Shown one piece after another: positions 1 to 14,290 of a stretch of DNA of 64,000 nt. The DNA comes from Melanocharis versteri (Eukaryota > Chordata > Aves > Passeriformes > Melanocharitidae). The DNA is taken from contig VZTG01003210.1 of NCBI GenBank assembly GCA_013397845.1, forward strand, positions 307,493-371,492. Direction: 5' to 3'. The translations under genes were made by a program, and so were the position numbers. Within the stretch, counting starts at the first letter, position 1; every line of letters starts with the position of its first letter. The notes under the pieces are model-generated. The model did not search any database and was not told where the DNA came from. It worked only from the letters and a program-made list of their open reading frames with translations.

Positions 1-1889
1 TTTTTTACTTTCTTTTTCTATATGCTGCTTTTATGAACTTCTTAGAATATTTAGTCTGAATACATCACAGTATGTGATTCTCTCAGAAAAGTGGACTTGT
101 CTTTCCAAATCTACTTTGTAGATTTGGAGATGGTTTGTCCCAGGTGCGTTGGTTTTGGCCTGCAAGATTAACACGAATTTTAGGTAGGTAACTTCACTGA
201 TATCAAGGATGCTATTCCCAGCATCACGAGGGCAAGCCTTTGTGGACAGTAGAGTTACACAGTTATCACTGAGGGGAAGAAAACCCAGTAAATTATGAAA
301 CTTGTATTTAGTGTATGCAAGGTGGAAAATCTAGAGCTTGCACGTCAGATGGTTTGACTTTTTTGCTCCAGTAATTAGGTTGGTTGATTGGATTGTATTT
401 ATCCCTGTAATTGAAGCAGTTTTGGTAAATAAATTTCTGAAGGAGTAATCATGGCTTTTCACAAATGCTTTACACAAAAGTGAACTATAATGTGGAATGT
501 TGGGGTATTTAAAGACATTTAAGGGCTATACATGGATAGATGTCATATGTGACTTCAAAAATGCCTTAGTGGGCATTTAGATGAGTGGGTAGTTGTGTAA
601 GTTGGACAAAAATACTTCTAAAAGTGTGTTGCCAGCTAATCAGCATTCAAGCCTATAGAAATATTCAGGATTTTGTCCCTCTTTTCCTAAGGCTCTCAGC
701 CAGCATGTGACTGGCACTCATCTTGGACCAAGTAGATAGGCTGTTTCTCATTATTGAAGTGTAAAAACTTGCCTAGCAAGGAATTAGATAAAGCTTGGGA
801 GATGTTATGGTATGAAATAATCCAATGAGAATCCGAGGATGTCTTCTTTTCCCCAGCTAAAGCTTTGTATTCCAGAAGTAGATTCTAGCTTATAAGAACA
901 CATGTATGGTTTGGTCCATCTCTGTGTCACCCATCCTCCTCTCAACTTAATGACTTTTTTCTTTCTTTTTTTTTTTTTTGCCAACCCCTGCACAAAAACA
1001 CTGTCAAAACCCCAAACCCCATATTTATGTAAAATAGTGCAGAGAAGATGCAGCTGAATGTGCTCATTTTCCAGCACGTTCAGTATTTTTTGTCTGCTCA
1101 CTGAGCGTGAGATGGAATTTTCAACTAGCAATTTGAGACAGACTTTAATCTTGCAGAAGCCATTTTCTGGCAATTCGGAGTGTGTGCAGTATTTGGTAGG
1201 GCAGACTGGAGACATTGTGTCTTGATGTGATGGCTTGTCACTCTGTTGGTTGGCGAGGCACCTTCTTTGAGGCTGGAGAAGAAAGGATGAGCCTAATGAA
1301 GAGAAGATCTTTTGTGTGTTTGTGTGTGTGCCGGTGCTCCTGTGCATATACTTTCAAATTGAGAATAACCACTCTTCACCATTGCTAAATTTATGGCCTT
1401 CAAGCTTCTCATTCTTTTTGGGTTTGTTGGCCTCACTCAAGAGGGAAATATCTTTGCCTTTGACAAAGAAGTTACCTCAAGATTTTACTATGTTTTAAGT
1501 GCTTAGGTTTGTTATAAAAATACACAGCTTACCACAAAGTGTTACTATTTATAAGCTAAGAATCTGTATCTGAAGAACCTCAGGGTTGTGTTTTGAATTT
1601 TGATAATGATATTATAATAATAAAGTTGATGGTATGGGGTAAACTGCAGGCCCTGAAGTACATTGGTTGCAATTCTAACACTTACGGGATTGCAACTGCA
1701 ATTTCTCTTCTGCCTGACTTGTCATCACCTGCTGCAGTGAAGATGAAAATCTCAACAGTATCGATTCACATCTGAAGGGTTTCACTTATGCTGAATGCCA
1801 CGTGAAGGCATTTCATGTTTATTTTACCGTGGGAGTAGAAAATGATAGTATGATTTTTTAAATTGTAGTATGGTTTTTAATTCTTTTTT
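1..1889. other. Gene-free unique AT-rich sequence
   Basis: No recognisable gene, exon or mobile element. The stretch holds a 14-base T run at 966-979 and a GT-rich patch near 1310-1330. An open frame of 180 codons lies on the minus strand at 805-1347. Its product has no domain I know and contains a lysine-rich tract that is simply the complement of the T run, so I treat it as a chance frame. Intronic or intergenic DNA is the simplest reading. Confidence 0.7.
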
Positions 1890-1952
1890 TCAATAAGATT
1901 TGGACAAGATGATCCTTGAGTTCCCTTCCAACATGGTATTCTGTTCTATGCT
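1890..1952 (+). repeat. CR1 LINE 3'-end fragment
   Basis: The segment reads as the 3' end of an avian CR1 non-LTR retrotransposon on the plus strand. A GGACAAGATGATCCTTGAG-type motif is followed by a CCCTTCCAAC block and then a terminal TATTCTGTTCTATG, a degraded form of the 8-base ATTCTATG repeats that close CR1 elements. Only about 60 bases remain, as is usual for 5'-truncated CR1 copies, and several mismatches suggest an old insertion. No reverse transcriptase coding sequence is attached. The family identification is from memory of the CR1 3' end, not from a search. Confidence 0.8.
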
Positions 1953-4900
1953 TCTTTGAAAATTGAAAAACTGTAAGGAAGACAAAGCACGTAATAGTTT
2001 GGATCACTTTTCCAGACTGTTATTCTGAAGTGTGTATGATTTTTATTTCTTACTGAAAGAACAGAGCATAATTCTACTGTGTTTGCTGCAAAATTGTAAT
2101 AACTACGGAGAACACTGAACCTATCCAAATCCCTGCCATGGGCCTTTCTTGAAAGGTGTCTCTAAAATGTTGAATCAGATGTTTGCAATTTCATTTAATA
2201 CAGTTAAATAATTTGGTTTTATTAAAGATAAATCTTGTTTAGTGCCATAGATTACTTTTTTCTTTTTTTTTTTCCCTAATTGTTTTCCATGGTATTTAAA
2301 TTATTTAAAGCCTATTTCAAAAGTGTTTCTGCATAGAGACTGATACAAGCAGTAGTGGTACAATTTAGCTTCTGTCTTTCTTATTTCAGAGAGATAGTTC
2401 ATGCTAATTTGTATATCAATGAATTAATAGCCTCTCCTACAGATGAAGATCCAAGTCTCTTACCTAAAGGTTAACAAGGTACATCTGAATCTGAACAAGA
2501 TACATCTGAATGAACTCCTGGAAGAAAGTGGTATTAGCACATAAGCACTGAGAATGCATATTTTCATTTCCACATCATGAGGGGTTAATCAAAAACAGCA
2601 CATAAGGAATGTGGTTACTGTGTAGTTGTGGTATTAAGATATTTTATGCTTTTGAGCAAAAGGCACTTCACATACAGTGCCAACCAAATTTGTGGTGCAT
2701 CTTATTTGAATATCAGTCTTCATGCTAACGTAGCAAAAAGGTAATCAAAAGTCCTTGCTAAATAGAGGCGTTATAAATGATAGGTATTCTTTTTTTCTGA
2801 CAGCTTTTAAATGGGAAATAAAACCAGTTTGGATATGGGATGAGATTTAATACATGGAAAGCCATGAACTGTGCTCTGAAATTCTGTGATACTGCCTTCT
2901 AGGACTTGTTATAAGATGTTTGGCCAAGATCACAGGTTCTACCACTTGCTTGTGATGCTGGCACTCACCAGACTGTCTTTTACACTCTAGCAATTCTTCA
3001 GAAAACATCTACTTGTTAGACAGAAAAGCCAAATATTTCAAGTCTGTTGCTCTAGTCTAAGCTTTGCTTCTTTTATCTAGAGGAAAAGCCGTTTTTTTCC
3101 CCAGGATTTGGAAAGTACATTCTTTCAAGTCCAAACGAGTATTTTCTGAATTAAAATTTTTGGAGAGGCTTCGGTTTAGTCTCCTGCCAGCTGCGAGAGA
3201 GTCCTGCTGGCTCATCTCGAATGAGCCACAAAAACATAGCTTCCTTTTAGCCAGAAGTTTATAAATTTGGCCTCAGTGGAGGGTGGTACTCACAGGAGAA
3301 CAATTAGAGTGCCTGGGCTTGGTAGCAATTTTACTTTTCCTGAGACGAGTCTACTCTATCATGCTTCTTTTAGGTTAGGATGAGAATCACTGCATTTGCA
3401 GATTAGTGAAATACATGTTTTGCCACCTTCTCAGCAGTGAACAGCAATGTTCAGAAGTATTTCACATTTGTTTTTATCAAGGCTTTACAGGAGGGATACT
3501 TTCAAATGCATAAAGGGAGGCCATACTTATCTGCCCCCTGGTTTCAGTAAAAGTTCCCCTTATTCCTTAGAAAATCTTCCCATGCATCTGGCAATGTTTA
3601 GTTGGAAAATCTTTCTTTGAATTAAAGACTAACAATGAAAAGTAAGTTTAGATTTTGAATATAGACAATGTGAAGTGTTGAGTTAACTGTGGAAATCCCA
3701 ATCATTTTTATGGGCTACTTTTCACATTATTAGTTTTATTACAATAAATGTGAATATTATTCAATTACTATGAAGGTGTAACTGTTGTTCTTATATAGAT
3801 CTCAAAGGACTTACTTCTTTGTACTTCCCGTTATTTTCTCACTTGGTAAAAAGTCCAGAAATGCAGGAGATGCTACCATCATAGCAAGTGGAAAGTACTC
3901 CTTCATGTAGAGCAAGTTGGGGCAGCTTTAAAAGTTTGGGAATAGCTACAAATTAATGTTTCAAAAATCTTGAGTTCCCCTTCTGGCTTTGAAGAAATGC
4001 TTATTCCGTGCATTAGGAGGAGAGAATATGGCTACTGATGCCTGTTCCTTTTCTCTGGGACCGTATTTCTACACTTAGGGGAAGGAGGTTCAGCGGGGCC
4101 TGCAAGCCTGTTCAGTGCAAGTCACAATGTGAGGTGTGGGTGGCAAACTGTGTGTAGAAGGTTGTCCCTTGTAGCAGCTTTCCTTTTGGACAGATGTTGT
4201 GAGTGAACATGGGCAGTTCGGTTTCAGCAGGATGAGACAATAAGGATAAGTCAGGCTGTGAATTTTTTATAATCCTCCCAGTGTGTATGGAAAGGAAACA
4301 AAGCCCAAAGTTCAAGCTCCTTTTTATTTTTCCATTTTAAGCTGCATTATTACAATTTGAATGGACAAAACTAATTCAGTAAGAGGTTGTTCAAAATGTA
4401 ATATACTTTCCATATTAAAATGAGAGACCAATAATGCATCTCTTAGAAAGGATTGATTATTTATTGATAACTCAGCTTACTGACTGTTCAAATTAGCACG
4501 TGCTTATTCTTCATTTGTTGCACTTCACAAGATCCTGGAGTTTGTTTTCCCTCTGGCAAACTGCTAGAGTACAAGCCATTTTTGGCTTGAGAAACCAATG
4601 AAACAATCATCAAATCTGAGTTCATGAGAAGGTAAGCTACTTACTGGCACACATTGCAAATTATGTTTGCCTTCTCAATCCCTATTTTGAATGCCGTGGA
4701 TTTATTTAATATGCACGTTTGGAAGGATTTTACTTAGCGTAGTATTTTTTGCATTCAAGTAGTAGATTAACTGGAAAATGAGTCATTAAACATTATTAGC
4801 ATTTAATTTCTGCTAGGTAGAGACAAGCTTGAAATAACATGCTAGTTCCCATGACAGTAAAAGTGAACCAAAGGAAGGATGATCTGCTGGGTTGTATTTA

Positions 4901-7900
4901 GTACGGTGAATGACAGTCTTGCTCTTCTGTACACATTTAAGGAGCTTCCAATGAACTTTTGTCCTGATCTTTTTTATATTCTTCCTTATGAAGCCCTTTT
5001 TATACCCTGATTCATAAGATAAAGGAAACCAGCAGAACTGAATAAGTATTAACAAAACTTATAATGATTAGGACCAGTTAAATTGATTACTTTCTCTTTA
5101 GCAACTGAAGAGAGCAACCTAAGAAAATAATCTCTTTTACAGTCGTTAGTTTTTTGTGCTGGATAATCTTTTATCATTAATTTCCACTCAGCTTTTGTTT
5201 TACTGCACTTCTATCCTTCTTTACATTTTGATAAAGTAGAGTTGGTAAATTTATAATTAAATGTCTTTATTTTTGGAAAATGATATCACATTTGGAGCTG
5301 CCTTAAGAATAGTGTATTTTCTTGCCCGTATGATAAATGCACAGACATGGAATTTCAGTGGAAAAAAGTTTAGTATGTTTACTTCATACTGCCTGTCAGT
5401 ATAAACTTCTGAATGTAATATATCAAGCGTACCTTTCAGGTATAAAGAAAAATTGCTTAAGAAATAACTGTATGTAATTCTATAGACCAAAAATTTCCAT
5501 ATATTTTTCATAGTGATTTATTATTTAGGTATTATTGCCATTCCTGGTCTCATTCCTTCTATTCACTTGATATTGCCAAATGATAAGGACTTAGGAAACT
5601 AAATTATTATAATTGTATGTGGAGAATAGATTGCATATAATTCACAGGAGCTGATACTTTCTGACTCTAACGTTATTTGGCTGAATATTATGAAATATTC
5701 ATTGCTGGAGAACTCAAGAGTCAGCATCTGATTAGAAGGACTCCAGCCTGAAAATATATTAAAAGCCGCTGAGTGTTTGATTTGTTAGCACTTAATGGGT
5801 CAAAGACGTTTAGGGGTCACTGCACTTCCACAGATAAAGACATCAGAGTAACCAGGGGGCTTGCATAAATTATTATTTCTACAGTAGCCCTGCTGGAGGA
5901 TTAATAGGTTGGCTTTATGGAGTTTGTTTAACAGTGTTTAGGGCAGTCAAATGACTGAACTTCTTCGAATGATCAGTTAGGAGGTTGTTTGGTGGTGAGC
6001 TTGTTTCTTTTTTTGGTACAAGTGTTCTCCCAAGTTACAGTGAATAAAAGGGATGTTTTGTTCTGTGAATCGTATTATGAACCTTGCCCTTTCTGCTTTC
6101 TCTGTTTGGAAACATTTTATGACATTCAGTGAGCTTGAGCACTGGATGGAAGGAGACTTAGACTTCTTGCACACTTACTGCTGGGCTTGCAACAGCAATG
6201 CAGGCAAAAATGAAAGTATGTGATAGAGAAGTAGAGGCTTTGCCACACGTCTTGACCAGATTTCCTCGCAGCCTATGGAGTGCATGTGGCTTTAGTGTTT
6301 CCTGCCTGGAAGTAGTGGCAAAAATTTTAGTGTTTGTTTTATCCTAGTTGCACACAATCACTCAGTTACATATGTAAAGCTACGAGCCAGGAGCTAAATC
6401 CTGCATATATTCAGTGGTATTAGAAAAAGCAAGCCGTGCATGTTTCTTTCTTTTATTTGTGGATTTTTAAAAATGTCTTTCTGTCTGTCTTTCCCAAAAG
6501 CAAATGCCCTCTATTCAGAACAGCAGAAATGGCCTGATGTTATTTGTATGAGATGCCAAATTAAAAAGGGAGACAAGCTATTAATAGGCTGGAACTGTTT
6601 ACTGATATTTATGGGCTCTCAGAGGCCATTTGTTATAGCAGAGCAATCACAGCTGAAAGATACGTGCAAGATGTACAGGGTGTAGCATGATGTTATGCCA
6701 GTTCAGCTTCTGCACGTCTGGCAGAAAAACTGCAATGGTCTGTTGCCAAAATGTTAACAAGGGCCTATGTGTATCATTTCCACTGAAATATTTTCTGAAT
6801 CATCAGTGATCCATGTGGCAGGCGCTGATTTCAGAATGCTTTGTTCCTGCAAAATCCACTAAATCACAGTCTGAATTCCAAAGTCATACACTCCGTCATG
6901 CCTCACTGCTCTTTCATCATCTCAGCAAATGTAAATATTGCAGCATTTCTCTTTAACCAGTTCCTGGATGAAGGAGGAGTCCTCCAGGCAATCATAGAGC
7001 AAGTCTTCAAATATCTGTGCACATCCATGATGGTGTGTGATTTGACTTCTGATATTTTGTGTGAAATTGCTGATCTGTAAATAAATTGAGCCTTTTAGTA
7101 GTGGGATAAGTGGTGTTTACCCATTTTGAACCTTAGAACTTGGTAGGTCTTACCTGAAAAGAGAGGCCTGCTTCCTGCTGGTAGACCAGGGTGCTTTTGT
7201 AGCAATTCCATTGTCCTTTTGTGCAATATAAAGACACCTTCAGGTTCAGATATTTACATCATTATAAAATATTCTTGTGCAACATTATAATATTAAGAAA
7301 TATGTTTTTACAGAAAGTAATTACCAGTAATTAAAGACACAGCCTAATACTTTATAGGCACATGTGGTGCTTTGCACACACAATTATCACATATTATGGC
7401 AAAGTCCGCCCTGATCTGTCCTGCAGTAGAGATGTTGCGGAAGACTGGCTGGAGGATCAGAGGGTTTTGACTACTTTTCAGTGTTTTATTTCTTTTCAAC
7501 CCAAAAAGAATGGTATCCCAGCAGGTGAAAGTTTTGCCTCATTAGTCCTTGGCGACATTCCACAAATGAGTTGTAGGGCTGAGACAGTCTTCTAGGAAGG
7601 AAACATTATCATGAGTGTTAAGCAAAATACTCGCACTGCCATTCCTCTTAGGATGGTGTGTCTTCCATCTCCCCTGCTCTGCCTCATATATGCATATGGA
7701 AGAAAAGTATGTTGTCAACTGTCATTTGTTTCCTGAAGTATTTTTTGCCTGGTTTATTTTTTGCAAGTATGCTCCCTGTACTCTGCTGCTGCTGCAATGT
7801 CAACGTATTAACTCAGAGATGATGAACTGCAGGGCGGCTCTTTGGCAGTTGTTGCTTGTTCTGAACTCTAATGTATTTTCTAGTTGCAGTGTCCTTTGAT

Positions 7901-10900
7901 GCTTCACGAGTCCTATCCTTCCTGAACTGACAGATACAGCGAATAAATTGTTACATTTTAATTAGAGATAAGAGCAGTGCTCAAGTCTTTTTGGACAATA
8001 GCCATGACACACTTTAATGAAAGTGCTACAACTTTCACTTAGCTCCTCAAATCACTACAAGCACTTGCTCTTCTACACATGAAAAATGTAACTTACAGCT
8101 CAATTGCTATTACTCCGAGCTGCAAAGTCTCAAAAATGAAAATTTATTACTTTCATGTAGGAGAGTGCTCAAATACCTGAGTTATTTTCAACTATGTTCG
8201 GTTTGAGTTGTATTGGTTTTGAAATTGTACAGATTGATCACATGAGCATGCTTTTTAGGAGGGAAGAGACATTACTTGCAGTTTATCCGTGATTGTCTCA
8301 CAGCCAAAGAAACAATGAGTATTCAGTCTTCTATCAAGAAAAGATAGCACTTCTGCACTCTTCTACCCTTCTTCCATCCCCTTTCTCCTGGGAGGCAACA
8401 GGTGATGTTGTGGTTCCGTGGTGTCTTTTCAAGTCTGTTACCTCATTTCTAAACACAGGTACTGCCATTTTCTCTGCATCTTATTAGTGGCCATCCCATT
8501 TCTGTGGCAAGATTTACTTTCCCTTTTAGCTCCTTTTGTTCCAATGAACCACTCTCCATTTTGCCAGGTCTTCCTCTCTGTTTTTACCCTTTAAATCTTT
8601 GCCCCTTGGTCTACAAACCCTTTATTTAAAAAAATAAGAAACTAATAAAAAACACTGCTCTTGAGGTGTTCACAATGAGAACTTTGATTGCTCCTTCTTT
8701 TGAATATAATTTCTGCTCTAAGATTATTTATAAATTATATAGAATTAAATTACATTTTTTTTATTTTAATGCTTTAAAAATCATCTTAAATACATAAAAG
8801 CCCTTAAGTACCTTAGGCTAACGCAGTTTTTAATGAAATTAAAATTTCTGTGTTGGTTTATTTCAGTAATATGAAGCAAAGAGTATAATACCTTTGCTAA
8901 ACAATGCAGTTTCTATCTTCTTGTCTGGTTGAGTTGTAAGGATAATTATGAGAGATGGTCGGACTCGTTTTGCTGAAGCAGTCGTGTAGTGTTTCTCTTG
9001 CCTTTCAGTGTTTGCTTTAAGTGGTTATTCCAGTATGATTATGTTCACCTGTCTGCACTACAGTGCTTCACAGGGCTGAATTTCAGCTGAGGTATAAAAT
9101 TGTTCAGAAGAAACAGCATGTCCAAATTCACTTTTGTTTCTGCTTTTTCTTTTCACTTACTAGCAAAACAGTACTCAAAACTTCACAGGAGCTTGGTTGG
9201 ACTTCAACTGTTGTATTTTTAAATACATATGATGGTTCTATATGAACGCTGATATTTTGTTAATTTAAACTGAATGTTCATTTTGATAACACAATATCAC
9301 TGATGTCTTATGAATGTTGTAATAGATTGTACACAAATCCGAATTTAAATTAGTTTATAGTATATAAAATACATAATATAGAGAAGTTTATATCAGTGCA
9401 CAATGAACTACCATGTTTGCCTTGATCAGGGCAATGTAGCCACTTGACATGTGGCTCCATGATGTCAAGAGTCCTTGGCTATCACTAGAGAGTACCTGGA
9501 TGGAAAAAAGCCTGCCTAAAAATAACAATGGTGAACTTTGTTTCTCAAGAGCTGGCTGTGAGCTGATTTCCTCCCTGGAAGGAAGAGATGGCTGCCACAG
9601 CCCTCTGGGCCAGTTGCTGGCACTGCTCTGTCCTCTGACCAGCAACTCACCTTTTCAGGCTGAGAAATGGCAACACATACCTGGTTCTTTAACTGGCTTT
9701 CTTGTTTATACTTACGAGATGTGCTCCATCCTGTAAATTTTAGAACCTGCATTAAACCATTGGTCATCACTTCTGTACATAGCCAAAAGCTGACATGGTT
9801 TCCATGTCTACATTCTCGCCATATGAAACCCCAAAAAGGGGTAATAGATCTTTTAAATGTTTTACACCAAGAAAACACTACAAATAGTTTACTGATTTTA
9901 CTTTAGTTTGCTTTAAAAAAATGGAACTCCATTATCATTTAATTATATTTTGAAGTTTTAAGTATATGCTACAAACTTTTAGTACAGATCATGACTTTCT
10001 TCTAAGGGAATTAAAAAGCAGCACGGGAACATGTTTCTCATGCATAAATCTTTACAGGACTGAAGTCTAAAAATATATACAAATGATGACAGTGATAAAT
10101 GCTTTTGAAATTGCAGGCAAGTTATGAAACAACTGCAGGTCTACATGATTAAAATTCATTGCTGATTGAAATTAATGATCGTTTTATTATCTCTAGTGAA
10201 AGCATGTGGTTTATTTATTTAGACGATGATAAACTTTTGGATGTAAATGAGTGAATAGAAAATGCTCATTTCCAGGCTTTCATCAAATAGCTGCAGTCAT
10301 TGTCAGAGAATTGTTGAAAGGAGGGCAAATAAAATGACTTATAAGACTTTAAATATTTGTATTTTCCGAGGTTGAAGTCAGGGACCTGAGCCATAGTATT
10401 GCTATTCATTTTGGTGACTTTTGGATCACTTGTAGACATATTCTTCTCTCAGAATTTGTTTCCCTTGAAAACATACATAGGTTGTTCTGTTGTTAGTGTG
10501 CTAAAAATATTTACTGTATCATTTACAGTCATAGTGATACTTAAAAGATTTTCTTTACACAATAAAAACGAATGTAACAGCTAAAAAGGAACATTCAGGG
10601 TGGTAATCAATGTGATGTGACTGGAAATGACTGAATCAGACAAATATATTTTGAGAGGAAAAGAGTGTTTTGATAAATGATTTTTTCAACCTTCCATAAA
10701 ACATACTAAACCACTTACCTGAAATATGTCACAGTTCTAAATAAGAACCTGAAATGGCTTCAAGGGTGGCTGCCAATTGGTAGAAAGCATTAAAAGGTTG
10801 GACTGCCTACCAGAAGTGTCTCCTTTGCCAACTTCTTGCACCAGATTAAAATCCTTTACTGATTTGCAGAAAGACCTTTTGAACCATAGCAATAGGCTTT

Positions 10901-13759
10901 AGGATCATGTTTTATATATAATGCAGAACATTTGTGAGTTAGTTGTAGTATTTATAAGAATTTTTTATTTATGAAAGAAATAGACCTGTTTAATGTTACA
11001 GGTTTTTGTGAAGAACTTACTTGGGGGGGAAAAAATTAGTTACAGATGTTAACCAATAAGATTCTCATGCATTTAGTTCTTTATATAGCTTTCTTTTACA
11101 GATGACTTTTTAAAATGTGTGGTATTTCAGACGGATTTTATGCTGCCTGGAAATGAGGCTGGGGCACTTAGAATATCTCAATATTTCGGGCTTTTCAGAG
11201 GCAGAAGAAAGTAAATTAAGATTACTTAATGAAGAAGTTGTTCTGACAATAATTCTATGTTTTTCCTAGCATTTGATTGACAATTTTTATTTTTCTGTCT
11301 TTCATGCACCTATTTAGAGTGTGGTTGTAAGGTCTGTGACAGATTGGCTTATCCCATTCACTTGCTTTTGGAACCTGTTTAGAATTAGCAGATTTCGTCT
11401 GAACACAAGCAAAAGTCTGATAAAGTTGGTACCTATCACACCTTTAGCATTGACTTTAGTTCTTCATTAATTTGTTAAACTTCACTCTGTATATCAGTTT
11501 ATTACAGAGACTATTATTTTAATGAATTACCCTAGAAAAGAAACATTGGGATCATCTCCACTTGGAGAACTATCTGCTTGGTCTGACTAAAAAGTGTAAT
11601 TTTATGGGAAGGTCTTCAAAACATGGTAGACAAAAGTCTGGAGGCTGTAACCTTGTGCAAAGCCCAGTGTCCTTGTGACACCAATTGTTAGGTTTGGCAT
11701 CTAGCACTGGTCAGATCTAGCACTTCAGTCCGTCATGGATTTGGGTTTAGCCAGTATTTGTCTTTTGACACTGAGGGTGAGATGAGAAGGAGCTTTCAAC
11801 CACTTTCCCATGGCAAAGCCTCCTGAAAACTAAACAAGGAAGACAAAGTTCTGTCTCTGCTATTCATCTCCATCTCCCAATACATGACTTTCCCCCCCAG
11901 TTTCAAGTTTTTGGTCATGGTTGCCCAGAATAACAACGGATTTGAGGTCATATTTCTCCACAAATAATGGGTTTTCCTGACTTTCCTAACGTTTGGATTT
12001 ATTTTCAGGCATTTGACTCAGCAGTGGTGTGGCATTGGTTTAATTAGGGACAGTTTTGCTGCTGCCCACAAGATGCTGTAAAAGCAAAAGCAAAGCTTGA
12101 AGATGTGTCTTAATTTCATAGAAAAAATGCTGGCAAAGTCTGTGCTGTAGCTGATGGTAATATGCAGCTTTAATTATTATCACGCTTGTATTTACCAAAA
12201 GGGAAAGTAGTACAAATATTTTAAAACAGTTATTTCAATTGTACTGGTGATACCTGGGAGCTGAATCAACAAAATTTCACCAGAGTTTTTGTTCTTAACC
12301 CTTGTAAATCCTTCCTAAAAAGCTCTGTCAGGTTGCTGATAGCCCATGCTTTTATCACCTGTCTGCTTTTTTATTATTGTGGGAACTCACAGTTGCTGAG
12401 CATCTAATCTTGAGTTCATGTCTCCAACTGCTTGGGAAATGCAAGCTAAATGCTGCTGCGCTGTCTGAAAAGTTTGGTGCTCGGGGTTATTTGTGTGAGA
12501 TGAATCCTAAAGCATGGAATTTTTTTCAGTAATGACCCTTATTTTAGAATGGTAATGGCTTTAAAAGCCAATTTTCATTGGTTTACTAGAATGCTTGCTC
12601 AAGAAGACCATAAGATGTAGGAGAGATGAGTTTGAGTCTCCTGTAGATCCCAAAGGTTTATTGAAAGCAAGTCTAACACTTCTTGAGCAACTACTCCAAT
12701 TGCAAAGGCCTTATTTAGGAGAAACAGCTGTATGTTTTAAGTAGAAAAGTGTAAAACCATTAAAAAAAACAAAAGCTCTGTGTTCTAGTTTACGAACTCT
12801 CCAGTAGAGCTGTGCTTTTGTTCTTAATATAAATGGTATGAGCTCTTCTTTTTGCTAATAGTGCCTCACATAATATGTAATTCTGACCTAAATTCCAGTA
12901 AATGTGTAATTAATAGGATCATTTTCCTAAAATTACCTGATACTAATTGCTGAATTCTGTCTGATAATTGAGTGAATTAAGTGGTGTAATTTTAGACTAG
13001 TTCTTTCCATGATTTCATCTAAGTTTCACAGGTAGTTTTACCAAATTTTCTGAAGTTATGATTTTTCTAGCATATTTGACACTCCAGCAAATCAATTTCA
13101 CTGTCATATACAATAACCTCATTGTTTTCAGTTATTTTAAAATTAGGAAAATTAGCTACTTTATTTTGGAAACTTAAACTGTTGTTGAAAATAAGTGATC
13201 TAATAATAACATATTACAATAATATAAATAGATCTAAGTAAGGATTGAGAAAATAAGAGAGCATTTCTTACTATTTTGTTTTATTTACCAATTCTTACAT
13301 TGAAGTCATGGGGATTTCGTTTTGGTTCTAAATTCTAAGTACTCTTATTGTAGTTGTGGTAGTGAACTGTTGGATGTATCCCAAATGTGAGTTCTGAAGG
13401 AGGTAATGTAATTGTCTTGAAGCATTCCTAACTGAAAATATCATATTTAATGTTCAGTAGCCAAATGGAATTACCTGCTGCTGCCACCCTTGATTTACAT
13501 GGAATATAAAATCCATGTAACAGTTGTTTTTGGTTAGGCAGAATGGTAATTTTTTCAAACCTGTTCAGCCACTGTACATTTAAGGAATAGTATTTTAATG
13601 TCAGATGTTCAAAGGAATTATTAAGGTTATGACATGTTAATATTCTGGCCCTCTGAATTCAAATGCTTTTTCTGATATTTAGTTGTCAGATGAGATTTGA
13701 AGCTGTGCCTGGATGTACAGCACAATGCATGAGATTGGAAAATGGATTTCGGGTTCGGG
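1953..13759. other. Gene-free unique sequence, mostly AT-rich
   Basis: About 11.8 kb with no gene I can support. Open frames are all under about 120 codons, often overlap on both strands, and show no domain. The block includes a 21-base tandem duplication (2473-2512), a complex, non-repetitive patch at 6500-6690 that could be a conserved non-coding element, and an area near 9440-9900 with overlapping open frames on both strands that I read as chance. A TAATTA-bearing patch lies near 12040-12200. A possible, very degraded CR1 end lies near 10790-10840 but is too weak to call. Confidence 0.65.
2473..2512. repeat. 21-base tandem duplication
   Basis: Two adjacent copies of a unit beginning AACAAGGTACATCTGAAT are seen at 2473-2493 and 2494-2512, with one mismatch in the overlapping 19 bases. 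This looks like a local slippage or template-switch duplication. No function is implied. Confidence 0.85.
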
Positions 13760-14290
13760 TTTTTGGGGTTCTTTTTTTTTTGATTTTCATGAGTATCTGT
13801 CACCATAATATTGTTCTATGATGGGATCACTGGCTGGCCAGGAGTACAAGTGGTGAGAACCAATGTGGCTCCTAATGAAAATTTAGGTAGGGCAGCAGTC
13901 TTGGGGAAGACATAAGAGCTGTTGGGTGTGACCTGCACTTTGCATGATGGTCTTTTGCCAGGTTTTTATTTCTGGAGTCTCATCTAACCCCAGGGGAGTT
14001 AGGACATTAGCAGTGTGAGCTGCACGTGGATCCTCCGGGAAACCAAACTTTCGCAGATTTCCCCAGGTTTTTTTTCCTGTCAGAGCCAGATGCTCTCTGC
14101 TCTGTAGGACCTGCCCCGCTCTTCTACAACACTCTCTTGTTTCTGGCTGGTGCTTCCTGACCTCTGCTTGGGTATTGGCACGGTTTGTTGTAGATAACAA
14201 CTGAAATAAGCAATGTTGTACTTCTCTACAGTCTGCTGGATGGGATAAATCCCCTTCTGTGGATGCTTTGTCTTTCACAGTGAAATACCA
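13760..14290. other. Medium-GC segment with a 131-codon minus-strand open frame, unclassified
   Basis: This segment is visibly richer in G+C than its flanks. An open frame of 131 codons runs on the minus strand from 14278 to 13883. Its product is hydrophilic, rich in Gln, Thr, Arg and Cys, with no signal peptide, membrane segment or domain that I recognise. It shows no splice-site arrangement that I can defend. A short stretch at about 13813-13850 faintly resembles part of a CR1 reverse transcriptase frame, so an old transposon remnant is one possibility; a chance frame in GC-richer DNA is equally likely. Confidence 0.35.

Noticed and set aside
9388..9906. Four overlapping open frames (79-120 codons) on both strands
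   Set aside because: Mutual overlap on both strands with no recognisable domain indicates chance frames.
10790..10840. Possible CR1 3' end (GGTTGGACTGCCTACCAGAA)
   Set aside because: Starts like the CR1 consensus, but the rest diverges and the terminal ATTCTATG repeat is absent.
13813..13850. Resemblance to a CR1 reverse transcriptase segment (TTCTATGATGGGATCACTGG)
   Set aside because: Only about 20 bases agree with my memory of the family and the reading frame does not continue.
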